DNA of 64,000 nucleotides. Origin: Schistocephalus solidus (Eukaryota; Platyhelminthes; Cestoda; Diphyllobothriidea; Diphyllobothriidae). The first letter of the stretch is position 1, and each line of letters opens with the position of its first letter. Shown here piece after piece: positions 1 through 10,104 of the stretch. The stretch covers positions 62,001-126,000 of the forward strand of contig WEDG01003260.1 in NCBI GenBank assembly GCA_017591395.1, in the 5' to 3' direction. The notes under the pieces are model-generated. The model was not told where the DNA came from, did no database searches, and saw nothing but the letters and a program-made list of their open reading frames with translations. The translations under genes were made by a program, and so were the position numbers.

Positions 1-560
1 GTAGCCAAGTTGGCGATGTCTGTTCTATACCTTGTCAAGCGGGTGTACTCTGCCTTTTATTTAAACTGCTTCGTTAAAGCCTTTCAAGCCTTTGTGCGAC
101 CGCAAATGAAGTTCGCTATCCAGGCATGCAGACCGTGGACCACAAAGGACCTCAGTATCACAGAAAAGGTTCAAAGGCGTGCAACCAAACTTGTGAATAG
201 ACAGGGCCCATTACCTTATGAAACACGGTTGTCTAATCTTGATCTCTTTCCCTTGAGTTACAGACAGCTACGAGGTGACCTGATACAAACATTCCGTATC
301 ATGCGTGGTCAGAAATTCTGCCTCGTACCTGGAGATTTCTTCCAGTTAGCAACAACCACGAACTTAAGAGGTCATACATTTAAAATACATGTGAATAGGG
401 CCACACTGGACATACGAAAGTTCTTCTTCTTCAACCGTGTGGTCGAATCTTTGAAAGCTCTGCCTCTGAGTGTTGAGATGTCTGCTTCCGTTGAGATCTT
501 TAAGAAGAAACTGGATCGGTATAGCAGTGCCCAATATGATACCATCCGAATAATTTAGTC
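1..560 (+). mobile_element. CR1-like LINE, 3' end of reverse transcriptase ORF (5' part outside window)
   Basis: A 182-residue open frame (10-558) matches the C-terminal region of CR1-like non-LTR reverse transcriptases. It has the thumb-region motif FVRPQMKFAIQACRPW, then VQRRATKLVN, LFPLSYRQLRGDLIQTF, NLRGHTFKIHVN and a final FNRVVESLKALP. The same blocks recur in the minus-strand CR1 copies at 17.7-20.0, 23.0-25.3 and 26.2-30.2 kb. The catalytic palm lies left of the window. The frame is open to its end, so this copy is younger or better kept than most here. The 3' UTR and tail beyond 560 cannot be delimited. Confidence 0.8.
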
Positions 561-1440
561 TTCTCTCAAATGAAACCATTTCTTATTGTTACACTTCTAC
601 TTGCTATATTCGAATACCCTTTTTACGGATTTTTTATATCAAATTTATCACATATGCTTACTAATATCAACCCTCTCACTCACCGGATGCTTGCCAACCA
701 ACAATTATATACGATTATACTACTCTTACCATTGCAGTAGTCATTTCTATTAAACGATGGCTGCTTGCTTTCCGTCTGCAAATATTTAAACCATCTCTTT
801 TTGATTGTTCATTATGTATCGAAGGTTTTTAGCCACCTTGTTACCAACATGGAGATCAAAGGCATTTACCTATTTACCTTTAATAAACTTTGCTGGACTC
901 CTCTATCACCAGCGGTATCTTATTCCTCAAACGAAAAATAAGGAAATGACATACGGATGTTCCATTGAAGTTCAACTCGCCAACTTAAACACGGGCTTTC
1001 ACCAGCCGCCTTAATTATCACGGTTTCTTCGGCCAGCTGACTACAGCAGGCCACGCTGCCGATAACACACTACCGATGGGGGTCTTTCATTCAATCATCC
1101 GCGTTAATCTTCCTCCATTTGGATTTTTTAATCCGAACAGCGGGCTGGAAAAAGAATACTTGTAATGGCTCCACTCTGGGAACATGTTACAACGCTGAGC
1201 CTCTCGCGCAAACTAACATGCACGTATAAATGGCAGCCTGGCTATCGGCTACTCACAGCCACCCAACTGACCAAAATTTCCTCGTTCGAGACGCTATCTA
1301 AACCGCCCCACCCTCGGCTCCGGAAGTATGTGATCGTCCACCCGCCAAATTCCAGCAAATAACTATCCATTCATCCTGAAGAGAATGCAATAATAGCTCT
1401 ACCGACGTCCAAATTCTCCTCATATTCGGGACAGGACCTG
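561..1440. other. No gene recognised; possible LINE 3' UTR then decayed sequence
   Basis: AT-rich sequence with only short open frames. The first part may be 3' UTR of the CR1 fragment before it. The frame at 1165-1362 shows no family motif that I recognise. Confidence 0.4.
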
Positions 1441-1965
1441 AAGGTGCTAGTAGCAAATTTTTCGGTAAACACTATAGCAATCTGGAATAAGCTATCCAGA
1501 AGTATCAAAATTCAGCAAAGCTATCCCTTGTTTACGCGAGCTGTCACTAGTTTTCTACATTCAGGACACCTTCAAAAACTTTTGGGTCCTGACTCTGTGG
1601 AAGCTCTCTTCAGTTCTGATGGCGTTCACGGACCCTGAATACTGTGCCGGACTTCATGCTGAGGGCTCTGCATGCTGGCTCTGCAGACCTTAATCGGTTT
1701 ATTTCTCAGTTGACAGCGAACAGAAGTTCGCCGACATATCTGCTGGTGCAGAATACCGGATCCATAACACTGAATGGAGAAGTCCTTCACCGGGCACCTG
1801 TGTCAACGTTTCACTGTCCTAAACTTTAATCCGTTCAATAAGCTGCAGTTTTTTCTCCTGAAAACACTTGAAACAACGATCAGGAGTTTTTTCACTGTCA
1901 GCTTGGCCCTCTACTGTATATATTTTTTTAACCTTGCCTGTAAACTGGCAATAAATAAATAAATC
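1441..1965 (+). mobile_element. LINE 3' fragment (Jockey/CR1-group) with AATA-type tail
   Basis: The frame at 1444-1638 contains an IAIWNKLSRSIKIQQSYPLF block followed by a TRAVTSFLHSG-like end, the pattern found at the C-terminus of Jockey/CR1-group reverse transcriptases (W-N-x-L-P, then a serine/phenylalanine-rich 'F-K-x-x-L' stretch). About 300 bases later the sequence ends in an (AATA) repeat at 1951-1965, typical of LINE 3' tails. Just upstream, CTCCTGA (1855-1861) and TCAGGAG (1880-1886) can pair, followed by a GTTTTTTCACTG block that recurs in other LINE 3' ends in this window. The copy is 5'-truncated and decayed. Confidence 0.55.
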
Positions 1966-3114
1966 TCCCTATGAATCCAGCTGCCACGACGCACCCTCAC
2001 CCACGTCGCACCTACCCATTCGGCAATTGCATTAGTATTTCCAGACAAATGTTCTCCCCTGCAACTGCCTGATAAAACCGCTCGCCATAATCCATCAAAT
2101 TCCAAGACCAAAACTGCATTTCCTTTGCACTTCATACCCCACCCTGTATCAGAGCCCATTCCAGAAACACATTTTTCATCCTCTCCCTCGTTACCGTTAT
2201 GGCCGATGTAGCGTCACATGTTAGACCATGCAAATCACACGTACATAAATGGGAAGCATGCTCTGTTGTATCCTGATCAATAAAGTGACAGGGTCATGGG
2301 TGACGCACGTAGATTTGCCGTTCAGATTTGTCAACCATCGCACCAAATTCCCCTATCAACTGGTTGGCAGGCTCAGGCAGTCAACTGCTCAATGGATAGA
2401 CAAGTAAAAGCAATTCTGATACTGGGGATCCACACACATGACACATCGTTCATTATAATAAATTCAATTAGCTTTATTCTAGCGCAGTGAGCTCTAAGTT
2501 GTGGCTTGGAAGGTTGCCAACTCTCGAGGAATTCAGTCCTCGTGTGCGCATGCAGATGACTGGCTGGAGTACTGATATTCAGGTTGAATGAGTCCGTAAA
2601 ATATAGCCTTTATGACACGCTCATTTGAAAATTTGGTACATGCTATGCGGAGCAAGTCACATATGGCCCGCATAAATGGGTTGTTTAACCCCGCCAGCCA
2701 CTGCGACTGAGTCCACTTCCGATAGTCCTCACACGGTCTTACCAACGTACCCAGATAAAAGACCGGATACGATAGATGTCACACAAGCCTTTTCAACCAG
2801 AAACTATTTTAAGCACAATTCACCGTTCTGCGCCCACTACGCTGTGGGATACATTGTAGACGTCACAGCACGCGACAGTAAAACTGCCGTTTATTTATAT
2901 TATTGAGACCTCTCTTAGAGCACTGCATAATTCTTGTAAAGGGGAAGACACTCCCTTCCACTAGTATATTTAAATCGAACTGTGAAAATGCACGATTACT
3001 TCCCCAATGTGCCTTTCAGCATACTTTTAGCTTCTGATGACTGGAAAAATGGGAAGTATTTGCATCGAAAATATATTACTTCAGGAGCTAAGCAGTGACT
3101 TGTATCAATGGTAG
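1966..3114. other. No gene recognised
   Basis: Only short open frames with no recognisable motif. The stretch around 1975-2200 shares short words (for example CCTCGTTACCGTTAT) with the 3' flank of the CR1 fragment near 17130, so part of it may be old retroelement 3' sequence. Confidence 0.4.
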
Positions 3115-3404
3115 AGGGGCGCTCACCGATAGCCTTACGAGACACCCCCGACTTTCTGTCCTTTGGGGTTCAATCTCGGGCCCCGCAAGTAACCGCTCAG
3201 GACAGGACAACAAGCCCGTGGCTCAATAGTTAGGACGCTCAGGACAGGACAACAAGCCCGTGGCTCAATAGTTAGGACGTTAGGGGCGCTCACCAATCGC
3301 CTTACGAGATACCCTAGACTTTCTGTCCTTTGGGGTTCAATCTCGGGCCCCGCAAGTAACCGCTCAGGACAGGACAACAAGCCCGTGGCTCAATAGTTAG
3401 GACG
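3115..3404. repeat. Local tandem duplication: 123 bp unit twice, inner 42 bp unit three times
   Basis: The segment 3115-3237 is repeated at 3282-3404 (123 bp each, few differences). Inside it a 42 bp unit beginning CTCAGGACAGGACAAC and ending TAGTTAGGACG occurs at 3196-3237, 3238-3279 and 3363-3404. The unit includes the first half of a tRNA-like sequence (GCCCGTGGCTCAATAG), so the A-box part is present three times and the B-box part only once. The GCTCACC-GAT motif at the start of each 123 bp unit recurs near 53850 and 60465, marking it as part of a dispersed short repeat. Confidence 0.9.
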
Positions 3405-3545
3405 TTTAACTTCTATCCAACAGGTCGCGAGTTCGAGTCTCAGGGGTTAAAGAACCTCTGGATGGGCATGGCTGGCTGATGACAGATAATAAGCCAGAAA
3501 TGGTCATTCCCTTCCCTCTCGCTTCTGTCGGATCAGACATACTGC
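3378..3545 (+). repeat. tRNA-derived SINE-like element
   Basis: The head at 3380-3445 resembles a tRNA: an A-box-like GTGGCTCAATAGTTAGG, an anticodon-like loop centred on TCT (tRNA-Arg type) and a clear B box GAGTTCGAGTCTC. The acceptor ends do not pair well, so it is a tRNA-derived repeat rather than a functional tRNA. The body at about 3460-3530 (GGCTGGCTGATGACAG, GGTCATTCCCTTCCC, CTTCTGTCGG) recurs at 48360-48450 on the plus strand and at 60540-60625 on the minus strand. The same TCT-loop head occurs at 60340-60416 (minus). Confidence 0.75.
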
Positions 3546-6500
3546 CGTTTTCAAAAAACGATTTAACGAAATTAAACTGAATAACTACTCTAACAATATT
3601 GCATCGGAATAAAAGTAGAATTTTAGGTTCATGGGAGATTTCAAAAGCGATTACAGCTTTTGTCTGTCCACTTTACCGAAGAAATAATTCAGGAAGATTT
3701 GCAGCAACTAAGTGCCACGTGTAATGCTATCGGGCCTCACTCAAAAAAATAAGGACCAGTGATGGACTGTACCGAGGACGCCAACAAAGGCCTGACAATC
3801 AGAGGTAAAGTAAACCGATCATTCCATGGGCCCCTCAGCCACAGGCAGTCAACGAAAAACTCGGACAGACCAATGACGGAAGAATTTAAAATAGATCTGA
3901 AACATGTTCGCTGAAAGTAAAAATGAGCATAGCTCTAAAGCATTTAAAATAAAAATATGATTTCTCGTAGATAGAGCCTTCTTTTCCTAATTATTTATTA
4001 GGATACTAATATTCGCATCCGTATTTGTTTCCGTAGCATACCCAAGCATTATCGGCTGTCCAACTGGCCATTCAATAAAATTCTTTATGCAGTTTGAAGG
4101 GGAGCCAAAAACCCATAATCCTCGGACTTTTTTACCTTCAGTAAGAATACAGTTACCATGTATGGGGCTCATGGCAGATTTTTATCGTATTACCTATCCT
4201 CAGTCCCATTGTGACCTTATATTGCTTGAAGCAGATGCCTTTGGTCGCACAACGGGATACCCTGCAGATATGCCAGGGCCAAAACTGGTGCCAGTCTGAC
4301 TCACGACACACGTTTACCGGGTTGCGCTGTCTGCCCGACCACATAATTTCTGTCATGCATGCATGTAGTGGTAGGTATACATGCAGTGTCGGATCGCATT
4401 TCAAATGCAATCGCCCATTGGGCTCGGAGGGCAGAGTGGCGCTGGCACTACGGAATCCATCCTCACTAATAACTCCGACGACTTTGATCACGGGCTAAAT
4501 GTCAATGCTTTGAAGACTGTTTACTGATGAGACAAATGAATCCTTCTCAGAGCATAGACTCAATACGCAATATTTCCTTTGCAATGTGGCCTTTGTGACA
4601 TCCTAACGTATGTGCGACTCCAGCCTCTATTACCACCGCCTGGTACATATAGTGGGGAGCAGGTTGTGGGTGCCACACATGGATGGAATGTTTAGCTTTG
4701 TCAGCCACTGAGTTCAGATCCATTTTCACTTGTCTTGACATTGCCTCACAATGTCAGTGAAGGGGAAAGTCCATCAGATGCTGCGTAAGTTCACTCTACG
4801 ATAAATTAATGCATGCCTACGTAATCGACACTGCGTCCACTCCATGAGGCGATTGGTGGACGTTGACATTTGTGACAGTTGAACAGTCGTCATAATAGCG
4901 GGCAGAACATTTTAAAGCCAACCAGGTATTCGCTCGAAGCATTTGTCCGTTGGCTATCGTTTTTGAGTGACGATGCACATCACCAGCTATCAAACTACCG
5001 ATAAAAAGTTGGGAACAGTTAGCTAACATCCGGATCGACGAGGAGGCGACCCAGTTGTTCGACGATCAAGCTAGTGCAACTGCTAAGCGCGGTTGGGGGT
5101 CAGCATACCCGCCTAAATCTTACCTTTATGAGCCTGTAGTTGCTTGCATGCTTTATCCCCAAGAATACTTCAAGTCAGAGTGAAATTCACTGATTGGGCC
5201 GTAAATAAGTCCCAGTCATAGCGACACAATATCGTTCTAAGGAAATGAAGCCGAAATCAAGTCCCAAGTTTACAGTCAGTCACATGACAAGAAGGGAGGA
5301 TCGTGAAGAGTTAATGACCAGGCCAAGAGGCACTAGGACGACGGTTCCTCGCTTACATGCCAGCATATGCCAGTGATACTCCAACCCCAGGCTAGGCGTG
5401 CGTTTTAACCTGTACAACTTGATTATCGAACATTTTTAAACCAAGCTCTCTACCTTACGTGCGCACATCCGGAGATTTAAGGTAAAACGGAAGTGCCAAT
5501 TTGCGCGTTAAAGGCAGGACAGATCGACTCACTTCACTCCCATACGAATTTAAATACTCGGAACCTCACTTAAAATGACAGGGGTCCGCAGGTTCACCCT
5601 TTGTACCAGCCCAATAATTGAGACGGCTAGATTTGTAGCTCACGGTTATGACTGCTTTTGGCAATTTCTTAAAAAGATGACCATATCTACAAACGAGTAC
5701 AGAAATAAATATTAACTCGAAGTGGCGATAGCTACACACAAACATGTACGGCACTTAAAAACGATCAACCTTTTTTCCAGTTACAGGTAGAGAGTCAGGG
5801 CTGAAAGGATGCTATCAACACGGATAGTAACCTTTGTGTTGAAAAATTAGCCAAGATCGAACACTTCCATCATCACTCAGATAGACTTTCCAACACTAAG
5901 GATTATATGTGGGCTCCGATCTATGAACTCAGTCTGAACTGCCCTCCTGTTAAGAAATCAGCGCAATAATGCAGTTGCAATAAATAAGATTAATACGGCA
6001 TCGGTAGAAGTTATTTTAGCATCTTCAAGGCACAGAACATCGTAAAAAACAGGTGATACCACACGGAGCAGATGTGTATACACAGACTTACTTTAGGAGT
6101 ACACCAGCTTCAAAAGACGACACAAGTGAATGCAACGCATTTTGTGGCCCAGCCGTTCATAAGTTAGCCGTGCTATGACGCGTGCTGCCAATACTGATTT
6201 TTCAGAAAAAGTACAGAACTATGAAGCCAGCAATTGAAATATATACATCTACGTGGCGAAATTGATAGTCAAATTCCGGAAATAGTCTATGTCTAAGCGG
6301 CACCGGCTGTTGAGACCATTGACGATAAGGCAGCCATAATCTCGTGTCATGCTTCACCGAAGAAGAACCATTCTAATGTACATACCAAAGACATCAAGAG
6401 ATGCTTTGAAGAAATCTGGTGCGGGTTAAGGTAAACATAGTCTACAGTCTGAGGGAGTTTGGTCCATTTTTCTCGGAAAACTGTAAGGTCCAGATTTAAA

Positions 6501-6705
6501 CAGCCAGACATCTTGCATTGACCACTATTTTCTAGCTGATTCTTCCTTTTATATTTATTTTAGGGTAGGAGCTTCAAGTTTCGTTAAATTATGTCTAGCG
6601 CAGCGCCCTAATGAGCGAATAGACGCTACAGACATCAAGAAACAAGTGTTAGCTTTGACAAACTTCATATACAAGACAACTGAAGTTACATGTGGACACA
6701 GCCCA
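3546..6705. other. No gene recognised
   Basis: About 3.2 kb with only short open frames, no family motifs and no repeat that I can match to other parts of the window. It lies downstream of HYPK (which is transcribed leftward), so its right end may hold the HYPK 3' UTR. Confidence 0.4.
6553..6558 (-). promoter_or_regulatory. Candidate HYPK polyadenylation signal AATAAA
   Basis: TTTATT on the plus strand reads AATAAA on the minus strand, about 150 bases beyond the HYPK stop codon. It is the nearest match that I see, but the region is AT-rich, so the assignment is tentative. Confidence 0.4.
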
Positions 6706-8801
6706 CTATCTGCACATGGCTATAAGAGCAAGACGAATGTTGCCTTGAAACTCCTTGAGCTTCTTCTCAGCGACCAGCTTGCTAACTTCGAATTCTCTGA
6801 CCTAAAATAAGAATAGGAGATTTGCTTGGAGGATGAACATTTAAACATATGGCTGCAACATGGCCTTGTCGTACAGATTTATTGATGATAAGTGTGGAAG
6901 CTGCATTGAAACTATACGGAAGTCGTGGCTTTTTTAAGACATTTTTAAAAAGGCACATTGTAATGACGTTAACAAACAAATCGGAGACAAATCCTAGTAT
7001 TCTTCAGCAGACTTCAAACGGTGAAAGCCCACAGTGTCTGCGTATTGAGTATTAGGCAGGTATGCAGTGGGCGCAGTCCGCTCGGTGTTAGATAACGATA
7101 CAGCCAAAGGAGCTTTAGGAAATCGAAAATGAAGAAGAACGGAATATTATTTCAGATGAACGTTTTCCTCCACTATCCTCCATGCGCGTAGTGGTGAGGC
7201 TCTTCAAAGCCGCAACCCGAGTTTGCTCCTCTTATGAAGAATTCATGTCGAGTGAATAATTTATGTAATTTTTCCCTTATTCGATATATTTTGTGCTTTT
7301 CAAGTCGACAAAGTAGTCAGTTTGGTAAATAGCATTAGACCCATCTGACCTTTTTGATTTTTCGGGATTTGGCGGTTTTTGAGCAAATTCTTAAACTCAC
7401 CAAGCTAAGGAATCTTGCTTATTCGAGTAAAGAGCGCACTTAACATGCAGAGTGGACACAAAAAGATCGTTCTTTGCAACCAAGACCATAATGTACTTTA
7501 TTTCTTCGGTTGGCCGAATAGCCTGAAATCGTAGGCTTAAGAGACCTCTGTATGCTGTGTGCATAGCCACTAACCAACTCAAGTTAAATAACTTAAACTC
7601 AGGAACTTCAAAATATGTCTGCTCATTTGCGCTTGGTAATTAAAGTCGAGGGAGAACAAGGCAACCCAAAAACCAGTAAAACACCGCTTAGTACGTGCCT
7701 CCTCAAAATATAATCTAAGAATGACATTTTCTATCTAGGCTGAGGGCGGGGACTTGATAGTAAATATGTAGGGTTTGAGAGAGTGACGCAGTTGAAAAAG
7801 AGAGATACAGCTTTCGGAAGGGCAAAGAGTCTTTGACATAAATAAATAATTTGTTTTATTTAGCATCCATAAGGGCCCTTCCATGTTCTCCTCCTTAGGA
7901 TGCAAAAAGGTTAATAGAGATACGTACCAGTATGGACTCTATCTCTAGCACTGTAATAAACTGGCCACACAAACTAACACTGGAAAACCATTGTTGTACA
8001 TGCAGACACAGCTAAAATTTTGACACAACTGAGTAACGTTAGCGTGATTTATCCTTGCGGACGAGGTGCAGTGAGCAGACTGCTATAAGACAAGATCAGA
8101 TCAACTGCAGCTACAGCTATGTTTAATGCGGTCAACCCAATTTTTTAGGCAGAAATACTGAGTTAGATCAAAAAATCCGCTTGCAGTTAAGACTATTCAT
8201 GTGACATTGTGATAGTCAATGACGGGGCCCAAAGGATCAGCAGTCACACCCGGCCTATTCAGAAGCGTCAGCCTACGCAATTGTTTAGAGAAATTAAACT
8301 GATCGGCCAGACACATTAAGCGGACATCTTCAAACAAGATATCGGAGCGTGACTATTAGGTGCATGCAGATAAACCTCGGCCCTAGTTAAATGTAAATTC
8401 GACCCCAAACCAAGTTGCGATCAGGGTGGCTATGAGTTACAGCAAAAACACTAGAATCATGGCATTCTGAAATCTACTGGTTCCTTAGCAGGCAGATACT
8501 GATTTTATTTGTTCTATTATTATACTTGGAGACAAATTAACACCCGAAAGTAAGCAAAATTATGGTAACGCACAAGGAGTTCAACGTCCTCGTTCTTCAA
8601 CTTAATCTTTGGAAGAACTGGTGCGGACTTCTTATCAGCATCGTTGGTTACGGCTTTCACCGCATCACCAAAGCCCGCAGAAAATTCGGTTTCCTCAACA
8701 AAGTCCGTGACTTTTTCAAGATCTGCGGCACCACGCTCGGCGTGGGTTGCTGGCTTTTTCGGTTTGTCCTCTACGATGGCATCTGATTCTGCTTCGGTCA
8801 T
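6706..8801 (-). CDS. HYPK: HYPK homologue (huntingtin-interacting protein K), two exons
   Basis: Exon 1 runs 8801-8574 (ATG at 8801-8799, 76 codons, donor GTGCGT). Exon 2 runs 6801-6706 (acceptor TTATTTTAG, stop TAG). Both join in phase 0 to give 107 residues, against about 120-130 in vertebrates. The order matches HYPK: a charged N-terminus, the ADLEKVTDFVEE block (human-type DLEKVTDYAEE), then a KIKLKNEDVELL block (IKKEDLELI), and in exon 2 EFEVSKLVAEKKLKE...GNIRLALIAM, which fits the UBA-like helix pair EMEISRAAAERSLREHMGNVVEALIAL. In other animals HYPK binds the NatA N-terminal acetyltransferase at the ribosome and has chaperone-like activity. An in-frame extension upstream of this ATG is hydrophobic and unlike HYPK, so I chose the ATG at 8801. 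Transcription is leftward and the neighbours are not related. Identification is by motif memory, supported by clean splice sites and phase. Confidence 0.88.
6802..8573 (-). other. HYPK intron (1.77 kb)
   Basis: The sequence between the HYPK donor and acceptor has no recognisable coding motif. AT-rich patches are present. I could not match any of it to the transposons elsewhere in the window. Confidence 0.7.
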
Positions 8802-10104
8802 CGTCAAAGTGCTCAATCCACTGCCAATCAGGTGGCGTACACAAATAAAGACTAGAGCACGCGATAACGCCGCTAACTGCAAAACAGAGTGTACAACCAG
8901 AGAACTAAGCGTTAACCAGCACTGCGATGCGATAAAACACCGAAAGAACAAAAGAAGTTAAATATTAACCAAGCTTAACAAAATATTTTTTCAAACATGA
9001 GCGCGTTTGAACACAAGACACATCGTTATTTAGTACAGACTTACACCTGTCAGAATTTTTGTTCTGTCAGCGATACGCATTTTATTCAAAATCGTTCGGA
9101 ACCACCGAACTTGAGTTTTACGCCCATAGGAACCTTATTTGTTCTTTCTTTAGCTTATCAATTATCCAAGTAATTATTCACGTGACTGATCAATCCTTGT
9201 TTTGGGCAAGGGAATGCTCAGGCTTATTTCTCCAAGATATACATACACGTTTCGATGTGCCATATTTAAAGGTGCTACGGTTCTGTGACTAGGAGAAAAT
9301 GCATTGTGGGAGAGAAAATTGATTCATGAATGGGTGCCAATAACTTCAAAATGGTGCATCCCCTACGCAAATTTTTCCAAAGGCGGGGCTATCCGGGGAA
9401 TGCGTATTGCATTTCCCCGCAACAGCTGGGAAAGGCCTCGCCTAAGGTCCCACACGGCACCACCTAGCCCCACCATTTCTGATGGGGCTAGGTGGAGCAA
9501 GAAGGGGCAATGCTAGCGGGGTGGGAAAATAATCTGACTTGCTCAGGTGCCCGCGCAAAGGACAGGCCCACAATGATCATGTATTTGGGGCATCTTATAT
9601 GGGAACACATGAAAAACAATTGGCCTGGGCTCAGTTATTCATTCGAAAGTTCACCTCCACTCATTGACATATGTCAAAATTTTCAACACTTTTGTCCTAA
9701 GTGTGCTGATATTCAGCTCATAAATCCACAGAGTGAAACCCTACGTAAACCCTCTTTTTATTATTTCTTAATCCCCCTATTTGAAGTGGGTGGAAGTAAG
9801 AGTTCTGAGCGTTGAAATTGTCGATTTCAGAAATTGTTTATTTATAAGTTTGGAGAGGCTGAGCTATTATCGCATGAGGAATACTTATTTACTCAACTCG
9901 TTTTCAACCACCCAAAGACGCTGCCTTACTTTATAATTGCTCAGCCATCTCACGTTACATGTTCACTACCGCTGACTATCTCGGAGCATATATGATAACT
10001 ATTGATTCATAGCCCTTATACCAATTCAGGACAATTCCATTTGTATCGCAGGCTGATTTTCCATTCGGTGATCTCCACACCTTCCCTTAGTCTGCATTTT
10101 CACT
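8802..10104. other. No gene recognised; presumed HYPK promoter side
   Basis: This lies upstream of HYPK and should contain its promoter, but no element can be assigned with confidence. It holds a perfect GC-rich hairpin at 9460-9495, listed separately. The frames at 9304-9815 show no known domain. Confidence 0.4.
9460..9495. repeat. Perfect 13 bp GC-rich inverted repeat
   Basis: CCACCTAGCCCCA (9460-9472) pairs perfectly with TGGGGCTAGGTGG (9483-9495) around a 10-base loop. The surrounding 100 bases are also unusually GC-rich for this window. Confidence 0.85.

Noticed and set aside
9460..9495. A bacterial-type terminator
   Set aside because: The setting is a eukaryotic genome and there is no T run after the stem.
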